A stretch of DNA of 64,000 nucleotides from assembly GCA_963835855.1 (NCBI GenBank), contig CAWIHA010000040.1, forward strand, positions 5,536 through 69,535, in the 5' to 3' direction. Shown in pieces: positions 34,663 to 42,152 of the stretch (positions within the stretch are counted from its first letter, which is position 1; each line of letters opens with the position of its first letter). The notes under the pieces are model-generated. The model had not been told where the DNA came from, made no database searches, and worked only from the letters and a program-made list of their open reading frames with translations. Both the position numbers and the translations under genes were made by a program. Source of the stretch: CAWIHA01 sp963835855. GTDB taxonomy: Bacteria; Acidobacteriota; Terriglobia; Bryobacterales; Bryobacteraceae.

Positions 34663-35892
34663 CTACCCTCTGGCCTGGTGCAGGAACAGCGTCAGGTAGC
34701 GTTTCAAGTTTCCCGTGATCAGAAAGTTCTCGCGCACGTGTTCGTGACCCTGCTCGCCCAAGCGGCGCGCGATCTCGGGATGCGAAAGCAAGAAGCGGAC
34801 CTGGTAGGCGGTGCCTTCCACGGAATGGGCCAGCAAACCGGTGTGTTTGTGAAGTACCTGTAACGGAATCCCGCCGACGGCGGAGGCGACCACCGGCTTC
34901 TTCTTCCACAGCGCCTCGGTGACGGTAAGCCCAAAACCCTCCCGCAAGCTCTTCTGAAGGACGATGGTGGAGGCGCTCTGCAGCGCGTTTACTTCGAGCG
35001 GGCTTGCGGCCGGCAACTCGAGCACGTGAATGTCGGGATCGCCGTGGGCGGCTTCGTTCACCTCCGCCAGAACCTGGCTGCCCTCGGGATCGTCGGAAGC
35101 TCCCCCGCCGGCCAGCACAAGTTGGCAGTCGTAATAGCGCTTCACCAGGCGATAAGCGCGCACGACGCCCACCGGGTCTTTCAGGCGATCGAAGCGGGAG
35201 ATCTGCGTGAGGATCGGGCGGCTTGCGTCAATTGCAAACCCAGACAGCACGCCCGCGACGAACTCGGGCTCAAGATCCCGATTCTTGTCCGCCAGCGGGT
35301 CAACGGAGGGATAGAACAGATACTGCGGAATCGGGAGCTGGCGGGCGAATGCAGGCGCAGAGAAAATGCAGCCGTCAAAGCGGGCCACATAGGGCTCAAG
35401 AAATTTCCAGACCGCCGGGTCAGGCCGCGACAAATCGATATGGCACCTCCAGGTCCAGCGCCCCGGATGGCTCTCTGTGCGGGCATCGACCAGCGCCACT
35501 GGTTGAGGATCGTGAATGACGACGAAGCGGGATTCCAGCGTCAAGAGCTCTTGATTGCGGCGGCTATACTCGCGGAAAATTTCAAAATCGCGGTCTTTCG
35601 CCTGATAAGGACCGCCGTGGAGCGCATTGTGAAAAGCCTTGGTGACCTCGAAAAACTCCGGGGCCGCATCCATCACATGCCAGCGTCCTTCCAGTCCCAC
35701 CCCGCGCATCAGCGGCAGCAGCCGTGTGAGCAACTCCGCGACTCCGCCACCGACGGCTGTGGAGTTCACCATATCGACCGTGGAGCCTTCCAAGGGGCCG
35801 GCGAGCGCACGCAGCTCCTCAACTTCCGCTGCGCCTACGATAGGCACGTACGGATCGAGCGAGGAAGGCGTCAAGTCGGCCAACTCATTCAT
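34663..35892 (-). CDS. treT: Trehalose glycosyltransferring synthase TreT (GT4)
   Basis: The protein is 409 aa. TreT makes trehalose in one step from nucleotide-diphosphate-glucose and glucose. The N-terminal 'DMVNSTAVGGGVAELLTRLLP' matches the TreT acceptor loop. The C-terminal GT-B nucleotide-sugar site is seen in 'RPILTQISRFDRLKDPVGVV' and 'QKSLREGFGLTVTEALWKKKPVVAS', with the EX7E-type motif. The ATGA at 35889-35892 overlaps the end of the DUF5752 gene. It is the last gene of an operon that also encodes OtsA and OtsB. Confidence 0.9.
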   Translation of the reverse strand: MNELADLTPSSLDPYVPIVGAAEVEELRALAGPLEGSTVDMVNSTAVGGGVAELLTRLLPLMRGVGLEGRWHVMDAAPEFFEVTKAFHNALHGGPYQAKDRDFEIFREYSRRNQELLTLESRFVVIHDPQPVALVDARTESHPGRWTWRCHIDLSRPDPAVWKFLEPYVARFDGCIFSAPAFARQLPIPQYLFYPSVDPLADKNRDLEPEFVAGVLSGFAIDASRPILTQISRFDRLKDPVGVVRAYRLVKRYYDCQLVLAGGGASDDPEGSQVLAEVNEAAHGDPDIHVLELPAASPLEVNALQSASTIVLQKSLREGFGLTVTEALWKKKPVVASAVGGIPLQVLHKHTGLLAHSVEGTAYQVRFLLSHPEIARRLGEQGHEHVRENFLITGNLKRYLTLFLHQARG

Positions 35893-36545
35893 CTATCCAT
35901 CTCCCGGTCCACCAGACCGATCAACTCCTGGCGGGCCGTGTCCAGCGTATTGGTGTAGATGTCGATGCGGTTGGTGCGCGCGGCTAATTCCTCCAAACCA
36001 AGTGCGGTTGCGAACCAATGCGAGAAATCGTTGGTGCGTAACTGCAGACGGAGGCGCGAGGCGATGAAGTGATGGTAGAACGACGCGCGGCTCAGGCGCT
36101 CCAGGCCCGCGCGGAACCCGGCCAGCGTCCGGGCGTCCCAAGGCAGCGGGACCGTGACCTCGATAGCGCGGGAAAAGTAGAACGGCTCAAAGGCCGATTG
36201 GCTGGCTTGCCGGGGAGACCGGCCGCAGTACTCCGAAAGTATCTGGCGGAAATCCGCGCGCAGTTCGGCGATGGAAACATAGTCGCGAACGTCGAGGCTG
36301 GCCAGCCGCTCGGCCAGCAGGGGTTGGTTGAGAGAAGCGAGCACCCATTGGGCAAAATCGTTCGAGAAGCCTTCGGTGAGGAAGTGATAGCGTCCCAGAC
36401 ACTGGAAGGTGTGGTTAAAAATCGTGGCATCGCTAGCTTGTTCCAGTGCGGCCAGGAGCTCCGCGACGGTTTCCGCCTTCTGATTCTCCACGCAAATGAG
36501 ATAGGCGGCGGTGGCAAATTGAAAGGGCTGCGCTGCTGTGCTCAT
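35889..36545 (-). CDS. DUF5752 family protein
   Basis: The protein is 218 aa, mainly helical ('FQCLGRYHFLTEGFSNDFAQWVLASL', 'SFYHHFIASRLRLQLRTNDFSHWFATALGLEELA'). This is the DUF5752 pattern, commonly found beside trehalose synthase genes; the two 'FxNDF..W' units suggest an internal duplication. It overlaps treT by four bases (ATGA) and is itself overlapped at its start by a 40-aa ORF. The role is unknown; a partner or regulator of TreT is the simplest inference. Confidence 0.8.
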   Translation of the reverse strand: MSTAAQPFQFATAAYLICVENQKAETVAELLAALEQASDATIFNHTFQCLGRYHFLTEGFSNDFAQWVLASLNQPLLAERLASLDVRDYVSIAELRADFRQILSEYCGRSPRQASQSAFEPFYFSRAIEVTVPLPWDARTLAGFRAGLERLSRASFYHHFIASRLRLQLRTNDFSHWFATALGLEELAARTNRIDIYTNTLDTARQELIGLVDREMDR

Positions 36546-36664
36546 GCGGACCCGTTTCTGAGCTTCTGAAGCGCGGCCCGCGCCTCAGCGGTTCCGCACA
36601 GACAGCCCTCGCCTCGCGCCGGCAGGGATTTCAGGCCGCCATGGCAATCAATGAGCCACTGCAC
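36542..36664 (-). CDS. Possible 40-aa coupled ORF between otsB and the DUF5752 gene
   Basis: The GTG at 36664 overlaps the otsB stop (TAGTG) and the TGA overlaps the next gene's ATG (ATGA), so the frame exactly bridges two genes. The product reads 'VQWLIDCHGGLKSLPARGEG' (as GTG start) and ends 'AALQKLRNGSA', with three Cys in 23 residues. Coupling at both ends is unlikely by chance, but the sequence has no recognised family and no clear Shine-Dalgarno. Confidence 0.5.
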   Translation of the reverse strand: MQWLIDCHGGLKSLPARGEGCLCGTAEARAALQKLRNGSA

Positions 36665-37461
36665 TATTTCAGCGAGCAACTGGATGCCTGGTATTCGATG
36701 AGCCAAGCCAGAAACTCCTGCACCGACTCCTGGCGCTCCACGTAATACTCCGCGGAGGTCGCCCGGGCGCGGCCGACGCTCACGGTGATGCCGTCCGGCA
36801 GCGCCTGGAATGCGTCTTCGTCGGTCAAATCGTCGCCTACGTACACGGACAATGCATCCGGCTTCCCGGAGGCTTCCCGAATCCAGCTAACCGCCCTGCC
36901 CTTGTTCCAGTCCACGCGAGGCCGGATGTCAAAAACTTTCCGGCCTTCGGTCACTGCAAACAGATTGCCAAGGGAGTCAACTGCGGCCTCCACGATCTGA
37001 CGAACCTCGGGGAGGCTGGCGGCGGGCGCCCGGCGGAAGTGGACACTGGCCGAAAGCACTTTGTTTTCCACTTCGACTCCCGGGACATCGCGCAGGCGCA
37101 TCCGCAAATGCCGGGCTAGCTCTCCCAGGGCCGCCAGCCGCTGTGCAGCATGCGGCTCAACGAAGCTCATTCCGGGGCCGCTGATTTCCAAACCGTGGTT
37201 ACCGGCGTAGATCAGATTCTCCAAGCCGACTCGCTCCCGCAAGTCCGAAAGCGCCCGCCCGCTGATGATGGCCAACGAAAACTTGCTGCTGCCGGCGAGA
37301 ACGGCTAGAGCTTGCCGGGTTTCCCGTGGCATCCGCGCCAGGCGGGGGTCCTCCACGATGGGCGCCAGCGTTCCGTCGAAGTCAGAGAACAAAAGAATAT
37401 GGCGGGAAGCGATTACGCTTGAGGCAATTTCGGAAAGATGATCGAGAAGCGGCTGTGTCAT
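36664..37461 (-). CDS. otsB: Trehalose-6-phosphate phosphatase
   Basis: The ATG at 37461 gives 265 aa; it lies four bases after the otsA stop. HAD-fold motifs are clear: 'LLFSDFDGTLAPI' with the nucleophile Asp, 'AIISGR', and 'VYVGDDLTDEDAF' with the metal-binding Asp residues. A cap domain lies between. It dephosphorylates trehalose-6-phosphate made by OtsA. Confidence 0.93.
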   Translation of the reverse strand: MTQPLLDHLSEIASSVIASRHILLFSDFDGTLAPIVEDPRLARMPRETRQALAVLAGSSKFSLAIISGRALSDLRERVGLENLIYAGNHGLEISGPGMSFVEPHAAQRLAALGELARHLRMRLRDVPGVEVENKVLSASVHFRRAPAASLPEVRQIVEAAVDSLGNLFAVTEGRKVFDIRPRVDWNKGRAVSWIREASGKPDALSVYVGDDLTDEDAFQALPDGITVSVGRARATSAEYYVERQESVQEFLAWLIEYQASSCSLK

Positions 37462-37465
37462 TCGG

Positions 37466-39736
37466 TCATGCCGTCTGGCGTCTGGCTCCTTCGGGCAGCT
37501 CGGCACGTATCTCGGATACCGCTCCGATGAGGTTCGCAGCCCAGCGGTAGATGTTATGCTCCTTCACCACGCGCCGCATCCGCCGCATTCTTTCCTTCTT
37601 TTCGCTTGGGTCCATCTCGAGAGCAAAGCGGATCGCTTCGGCGAGCTGCTCGGTGTCGTAGGGATTCACAATCAGCGCGTCCTCTAGTTCGCGGCTGGCG
37701 CCGGTGAAGAGGCTCAGAATCAGTACGCCTCCTTCGTCGTCGCGCGTGGCCACGAATTCTTTCGCCATCAGATTCATTCCATCGTGCAGGGAGGTGACCA
37801 GGCACAGGTCGGCGAGCCGGTAAAACGGTTCAATCTCCCGATGGTTGTGGTGACGTTTGAGGAAGACGATCGGTTTTGAGGGCTTGTTCTGGAAACGCTG
37901 GTTGATGCGCTCCGCTTCGGCTTCGACCTCAGCGATCAGGTCCTGATAACGCCCAATATGCGTCCGGCTGGGCGCCCCGACCTGCACGAACGTAAAACGC
38001 CCTTGGTAGGACGGGTGCTTTTCGAGGAAGCGTTCGATGCCGCGGAAGCGCTCGGGAATGCCCTTGGTGTAGTCCAGGCGATCCACGCCGATTCCCAGGT
38101 AGTCGGCCTGCACGCCCAGTTGCTTTTCGAGTGTGGCACGTTCGAGGCGCATAGCCTCAGCCCCATTGGAGTAAAACGGCGGGTCTTCCTTGAAATCCAC
38201 GCTGATGGGGAATGGCCGCACCGCGGTGAGGTGGCCGCCTTTATTTACGGCGAATCGCTCCCACTCAATGCGCGACTCAAGCGTGCGATCGATGGTTTCC
38301 AGAAAGTTGTTGCAATGCGACTGGATGTGGAAACCAATGAGGTCCGCGCCCAGGAGGCCTTCCAGCAATTCACGCTGCCAGGGACAGATGCCGAACGCTT
38401 CCGGATTCGGCCAGGGAATGTGCCAGAAGATCGCCACGCGCACGTCGGGACGTTTCTGCTTGATCAGGCGCGGAAGGAGGGCGAAGTGATAGTCCTGAAC
38501 GAGAACGATGGGGTGATCGCCGCCGGCCAGCTCATCGAGCACGGCGGCCGCAAACTTGCCGTTGACATCCTGATAGGCTTCCCAATCTTCGACGCGGAAA
38601 ATCGGCCGTGTGTGCGCGATGTGGCAGAGCGGCCAAAGACCTTCGTTGGAGAAGCCATAGTAATATCTTTCTTCCTCTTCGCGTGTGAGCCACACGCGCC
38701 GGAGCGTGTACTGCGGCTCGTCCGGGGGTACGCGTAGGCGATCGTGCGCATCCACGGTTTCATGATCCGCGTCGGCAGAGCCATGCGCGATCCAAGTGCC
38801 GTCACAAGCCCGCAGGATCGGCTCCATGGCCGTCACCAGTCCGCTGGCCGGCACGACGGTTTCCACCGAATTGCCGCGGTGCACATGTTCGTAAGGCTCG
38901 CGGTTAGAGACCACAAACAAGCGGCTGCCATTGAGCGTGGCCTGTTGGTAGACGCGCAACCGCTCCGCCGTCCAAAGCGAATTCGCAGCCTCGCGCAGCC
39001 GGGCCTCCACTTCGGCCGAAGCCCGGGCCATTCTGAGACTCGCGGCCAGGTTCGTCACTTCGCGCGTGAGCGGCTTGAACACGTCCCCCGCGGGAAGATC
39101 CGGGTGCGGAGCGCTGATCCCCGCACGAAGATCCTTCAGCCACTGCGCCATGTGCGCAATGGGCCGCTCCATGCTCCAGCGGACAATCAGCAACGTGATG
39201 GCAGAGATCAACAACATCTGGATCAGGACGTGTTCGAAGGTGTCTCGCCAAATCTCGGTGTTCTGAGCGTCGATATAGGAGGCGTCATGAAAGACGGCCA
39301 GCGCCCAGACTGCCTGGCCGCCATCGTGCACCGGCACGGCGTACAGATACATTTTGTTCCGGCCTACGGTAAAGAAGTTGTTCCAGCCATGGCCCATGAA
39401 TACGGTCCTGTCCACAGCAGGCGGCTGCGACCCCAAACGCTCGGCGAGATTCGAAGTCATCAGCGCGGGATGGTCCGGTTGATCATAGAGCGCCACGCCC
39501 GCCAAGCGCTCGCGGTTGCCGAACCGTTCTAGAATGCGCTGAAGACCTTCCTGCGCGCCCTCCGCCAATAGAGGCTGCACCGTCTCTTGCAAACTCTCGG
39601 CCAGCACCTGGGCGCGCTTTCCCAGCTCAACTCTGCGGGCCCGGTTACCTGCCTGCACCTGATAAACAGCGAACAGAACGGAGACAATCGTGACGGCGAG
39701 GACCAGGGAAAGGGTCAAACGGAGGCCCATGCGCAT
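37466..39736 (-). CDS. otsA: Membrane-anchored sensor/HAMP-fused trehalose-6-phosphate synthase
   Basis: The ATG at 39736, with AGGAAGG seven bases upstream, gives 756 aa. Residues about 4-26 and 168-186 are membrane helices flanking a periplasmic sensor-like domain of about 140 residues ('LFAVYQVQAGNRARR...VFMGHGWNNFFTVG'). A HAMP-like linker follows (about 187-240). The GT20 domain starts near residue 273 ('RLFVVSNREPYEHV'). It keeps 'GVDRLDYTKGIPERF' (UDP-glucose phosphate contacts), 'VQDYHFALLPRLI' and 'SLHDGMNLMAKEFVA'. Usual OtsA proteins are soluble and about 460-500 aa. The fusion suggests that an external stimulus, such as osmotic or redox change, directly tunes synthesis; this is inference. 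Confidence 0.9.
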   Translation of the reverse strand: MRMGLRLTLSLVLAVTIVSVLFAVYQVQAGNRARRVELGKRAQVLAESLQETVQPLLAEGAQEGLQRILERFGNRERLAGVALYDQPDHPALMTSNLAERLGSQPPAVDRTVFMGHGWNNFFTVGRNKMYLYAVPVHDGGQAVWALAVFHDASYIDAQNTEIWRDTFEHVLIQMLLISAITLLIVRWSMERPIAHMAQWLKDLRAGISAPHPDLPAGDVFKPLTREVTNLAASLRMARASAEVEARLREAANSLWTAERLRVYQQATLNGSRLFVVSNREPYEHVHRGNSVETVVPASGLVTAMEPILRACDGTWIAHGSADADHETVDAHDRLRVPPDEPQYTLRRVWLTREEEERYYYGFSNEGLWPLCHIAHTRPIFRVEDWEAYQDVNGKFAAAVLDELAGGDHPIVLVQDYHFALLPRLIKQKRPDVRVAIFWHIPWPNPEAFGICPWQRELLEGLLGADLIGFHIQSHCNNFLETIDRTLESRIEWERFAVNKGGHLTAVRPFPISVDFKEDPPFYSNGAEAMRLERATLEKQLGVQADYLGIGVDRLDYTKGIPERFRGIERFLEKHPSYQGRFTFVQVGAPSRTHIGRYQDLIAEVEAEAERINQRFQNKPSKPIVFLKRHHNHREIEPFYRLADLCLVTSLHDGMNLMAKEFVATRDDEGGVLILSLFTGASRELEDALIVNPYDTEQLAEAIRFALEMDPSEKKERMRRMRRVVKEHNIYRWAANLIGAVSEIRAELPEGARRQTA

Positions 39737-39826
39737 GCGATGACCTTCCTTTCTATGCCCGATGTGCCGCCACAACTCCCGCGCGAGCTCGCGCACGGGC
39801 CAACACAGTACTTTGACGGCAGCCGC

Positions 39827-40255
39827 TCACTGAGCGGCTGAAATGGATTTCGGCTTCCCGGCCGCAGCCGCGGTGGCCGACCGCCTGACCGGCGTCTGGT
39901 CGCAAGCGTGAGCAAGGATTCTCTGCACTTCGCTCGCATCAAAAGGTTGCACAAGCAGATCATAAGCCCCGAGGTTTAGGACTTCGGCCCAGAAGCGATC
40001 ATCTGTTACGCGGTGCGTGACTATGACCGCCGGAGCCAACGGCAACCCGTGCGCCAGACTGAGGACATCGGTCCAATCGCCGTCCGGAAGCTGCGCTTCA
40101 GTCAGAATCGCCCCGTAAGATCGTTTCTGTAGCTGGCCCTGGGCATCCCTCACACTGAGGGAGTGATCGAGGCGGACAGACGCGGGCGCAAGCATCCGAA
40201 CAAGAGCCATAGCATCCGAGCGGTCAGGAGAGATGAATAAAACTACGTACTCCAT
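39827..40255 (-). CDS. Pseudo-receiver (degenerate response-regulator receiver domain)
   Basis: The ATG at 40255, with GGAG eight bases upstream, gives 142 aa. A mapped-looking promoter just upstream (40284-40312) excludes the longer alternatives. The fold follows a CheY-like receiver ('YVVLFISPDRSDAMALVRML', 'YGAILTEAQLPDGDW', 'APAVIVTHRV', 'GAYDLLVQPFD'). The phospho-acceptor Asp is replaced by Glu (E53 in 'ILTEAQLPDG') and the conserved Lys by Gln (Q103 in 'VQPF'). Thr80 is kept. It therefore probably cannot be phosphorylated and may mimic the active state. It is the first gene of the trehalose operon; no output domain is attached. Confidence 0.75.
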   Translation of the reverse strand: MEYVVLFISPDRSDAMALVRMLAPASVRLDHSLSVRDAQGQLQKRSYGAILTEAQLPDGDWTDVLSLAHGLPLAPAVIVTHRVTDDRFWAEVLNLGAYDLLVQPFDASEVQRILAHACDQTPVRRSATAAAAGKPKSISAAQ

Positions 40256-40283
40256 GATCCCAGCTCCAGTAACTGGTAACTTC

Positions 40284-40312
40284 ATGATAGCCCAGATTCC
40301 ATTTTTCATCAA
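40284..40312 (-). promoter_or_regulatory. Predicted sigma-70-type promoter of the trehalose operon
   Basis: On the minus strand TTGATG (40307-40312) and TATCAT (40284-40289) are separated by 17 bases. The expected start point near 40277 leaves a leader of about 22 bases before the pseudo-receiver ATG. The surrounding region is AT-rich compared with the rest of the window. Confidence 0.5.
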
Positions 40313-40420
40313 TCGAATTAATTTTGAGAATAAAGGAGATAAGCAGGATCTTGTCCTTAAGAATCGTCGTTGTGACGTGCTGGATTGGCGGGCGGGTTCG
40401 TGGGGCCGGCGGCGCGCTGG

Positions 40421-40963
40421 TTACAGCTTCTCCTGCTTCACCACCGCGATATAACCGAGGTTGCGATAGAGCTGTTTATAGTCGAGCCCGCAGCCGATGA
40501 CGAAACGGTCGGGGATTTCAAAGCAGCGGAATTCGACCGGAATCTGCACGATGCGCCGTGAGGTGCGGTCGAGCAGCGTGCATAAGGCCAGTGAGTTAGG
40601 GCCGCGAGCTGCGAGCGTTTGCAGCAGGTACCGCGCCGTGAAGCCCGTGTCGACGATATCCTCGACCAGCAACACGTCCTCGCCCTCGATGCTGTCGTCC
40701 AGGTCCTTCGCGATGCGCACCAGTCCGGGCGCGCTGGGCCGGGTTGAAAAACTCGAGATCGACAGGAAATCCATCTTGACCGGAATCTCGATCGCCCTGG
40801 CCAGCGCCGTCAGAAAAAAGACAGAGCCTTTCAGCACGGCCACCAATTTCAAGGCGCCGCCGCGGTATTTCTCCGAAATCTCCGCGCCCACCTCGGCAAT
40901 GCGCTGCCTGACCTGCTCCTCGGTGAAAAGGATGCGCTCGATCTCGGGCGCAGCGGGCTTCAT
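40421..40963 (-). CDS. hpt: Hypoxanthine phosphoribosyltransferase
   Basis: The ATG at 40963 gives 180 aa, the normal length, and overlaps the stop of the upstream gene (ATGA). The PRPP-binding loop 'VLLVEDIVDTGFTARYLLQ' and 'AVLKGSVFFLTALARAI' with 'MDFLSISSF' are typical of HPRT. It salvages hypoxanthine and guanine to IMP and GMP. The frame is open far upstream but that part belongs to the preceding gene's shadow. Confidence 0.93.
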   Translation of the reverse strand: MKPAAPEIERILFTEEQVRQRIAEVGAEISEKYRGGALKLVAVLKGSVFFLTALARAIEIPVKMDFLSISSFSTRPSAPGLVRIAKDLDDSIEGEDVLLVEDIVDTGFTARYLLQTLAARGPNSLALCTLLDRTSRRIVQIPVEFRCFEIPDRFVIGCGLDYKQLYRNLGYIAVVKQEKL

Positions 40964-41913
40964 GCTTTCACCAGCCGCTCGGCCAAACCGTATTTGAAAA
41001 CGAGGTTTTCTAAATCCTTCTGGTAAAAGATTTGAACATTCACCTGAGGATAGATGGCGCGCAGCAGCTTCAGTTTGCGGTTCTTCTTGGTCACCAGGGA
41101 TTGCTTCATGGTTGTCAGTTCGACGTAGAGATCGAACTCGGGCAAGTAGAAATCGGGAGTGAACGCCTCGAGCACGCGGCCGTCCTTGTCCCACTGGATC
41201 GGGAAGCTGCGCGGCTCGTACTCCCAGGCGACGCGGTAGAAGTCCAGCAGGTTGGCGAAGATCTCCTCGCTCGGGTGCATGAACTGGGCCTTCTTGAGGC
41301 TCGCTTTGCCAGGCGCCTGGATGCCATACTGCGAGAGCTTGAGGCGGACCTGAAATTGCAAGTGTGCTTCGGCTGCGGCCGAGAGCAGGCCCTGTTCGCG
41401 CAAGCCCCGCAGGTCCGCCGCCTTCGCGATCAGCTCGGCGATCAGCTCCGGCTCGAGCAGCTCCGCGTTCAAAGTGAGATCGAAGGCGTGCGCCGGCGCG
41501 CTCGGCTTGCCGAACTTGCGCTTGCGGCCGGCGCGCTGCTGGCTATCCAAGTTCCGTAGCAGTTGCTTGGCGGAGGCGTGGTCGAGGCGGTTCTCGAGCA
41601 TCAGCGTTCCGATTCTGCGGGGCTCCGGTGCAACCACGTGCACGCGTAACGTTCCAGGGAAATTCTTGAACAGCAGCTCGGCGCCGTCGGTTACGACCAC
41701 CAGATGGCGCCCGGCCGCCAGACGCGCCATGATCGAGATCACCGCCGGCCCGAAAGCTTTATCCGGAACCGTCCCTTCGCCGCCGAACTCCTGGTTGAGC
41801 ATTTCCCGCAAACGTGCCTCGGTGACCAGTTCGAAATCGAGCCGCTGTGCCATCAAGCGGGAGACTTCTTCGTGCCGGGAACCGGGCTGGCCGGAGATGG
41901 CGATCAGCGCCAT
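40960..41913 (-). CDS. Cytidylate-kinase-like domain fused to a PD-(D/E)XK nuclease-like domain
   Basis: The protein is 317 aa. Residues 1-170 follow the cytidylate-kinase-like family: a degenerate P-loop 'ISGQPGSRHEEVSRLMAQRL', then 'HLVVVTDGAELLFKNFPGTLRVHVVAPEPRRI' and 'LDSQQRAGRKRKFG'. Residues about 215-317 look like a restriction-endonuclease fold: 'SEEIFANLLDFY', then 'TPDFYLPEFDLYVELTTMKQ', where D, E and K are spaced as in PD-(D/E)XK enzymes. The gene overlaps hpt by four bases, linking it to nucleotide salvage. The combined function is unknown; the P-loop lacks the usual GK[ST], so kinase activity is doubtful. Confidence 0.7.
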   Translation of the reverse strand: MALIAISGQPGSRHEEVSRLMAQRLDFELVTEARLREMLNQEFGGEGTVPDKAFGPAVISIMARLAAGRHLVVVTDGAELLFKNFPGTLRVHVVAPEPRRIGTLMLENRLDHASAKQLLRNLDSQQRAGRKRKFGKPSAPAHAFDLTLNAELLEPELIAELIAKAADLRGLREQGLLSAAAEAHLQFQVRLKLSQYGIQAPGKASLKKAQFMHPSEEIFANLLDFYRVAWEYEPRSFPIQWDKDGRVLEAFTPDFYLPEFDLYVELTTMKQSLVTKKNRKLKLLRAIYPQVNVQIFYQKDLENLVFKYGLAERLVKA

Positions 41914-42152
41914 CGTCCGCCTACCCGGAGTCGCTCCGGGAAATAATGGGCAACCGTTTCCGGGGTCCAGCGATTGCGCCTGTTCGCCGCACGTGGCAAG
42001 CCGGCGCGGTTCACGCTCAGAATGTCGAGCATTTCTCCAAGCTCATGATAGCGCCCGCTGGCGCTGAGCGCGGCCCGTAACCTGCCTCGTAGCCTCCGCT
42101 TCGGGTTGGTGTGCCTCAGGTCCGCCAGCAAGCACGCCATCACGGGATCCAC
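41904..42152 (-). CDS. Uncertain 82-aa ORF between mtaB and the kinase-nuclease gene
   Basis: The product is very Arg-rich ('RRLRGRLRAAL') and ends 'RWTPETVAHYFPERLRVGGRWR', slightly recalling the 'RWTPETV' motif of large serine recombinases. It overlaps the 3' end of mtaB by 110 bases and the next start by 10. Either this frame or the atypical C-terminus of MtaB is likely spurious in the overlap. I do not recognise a family. Confidence 0.3.
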   Translation of the reverse strand: MDPVMACLLADLRHTNPKRRLRGRLRAALSASGRYHELGEMLDILSVNRAGLPRAANRRNRWTPETVAHYFPERLRVGGRWR

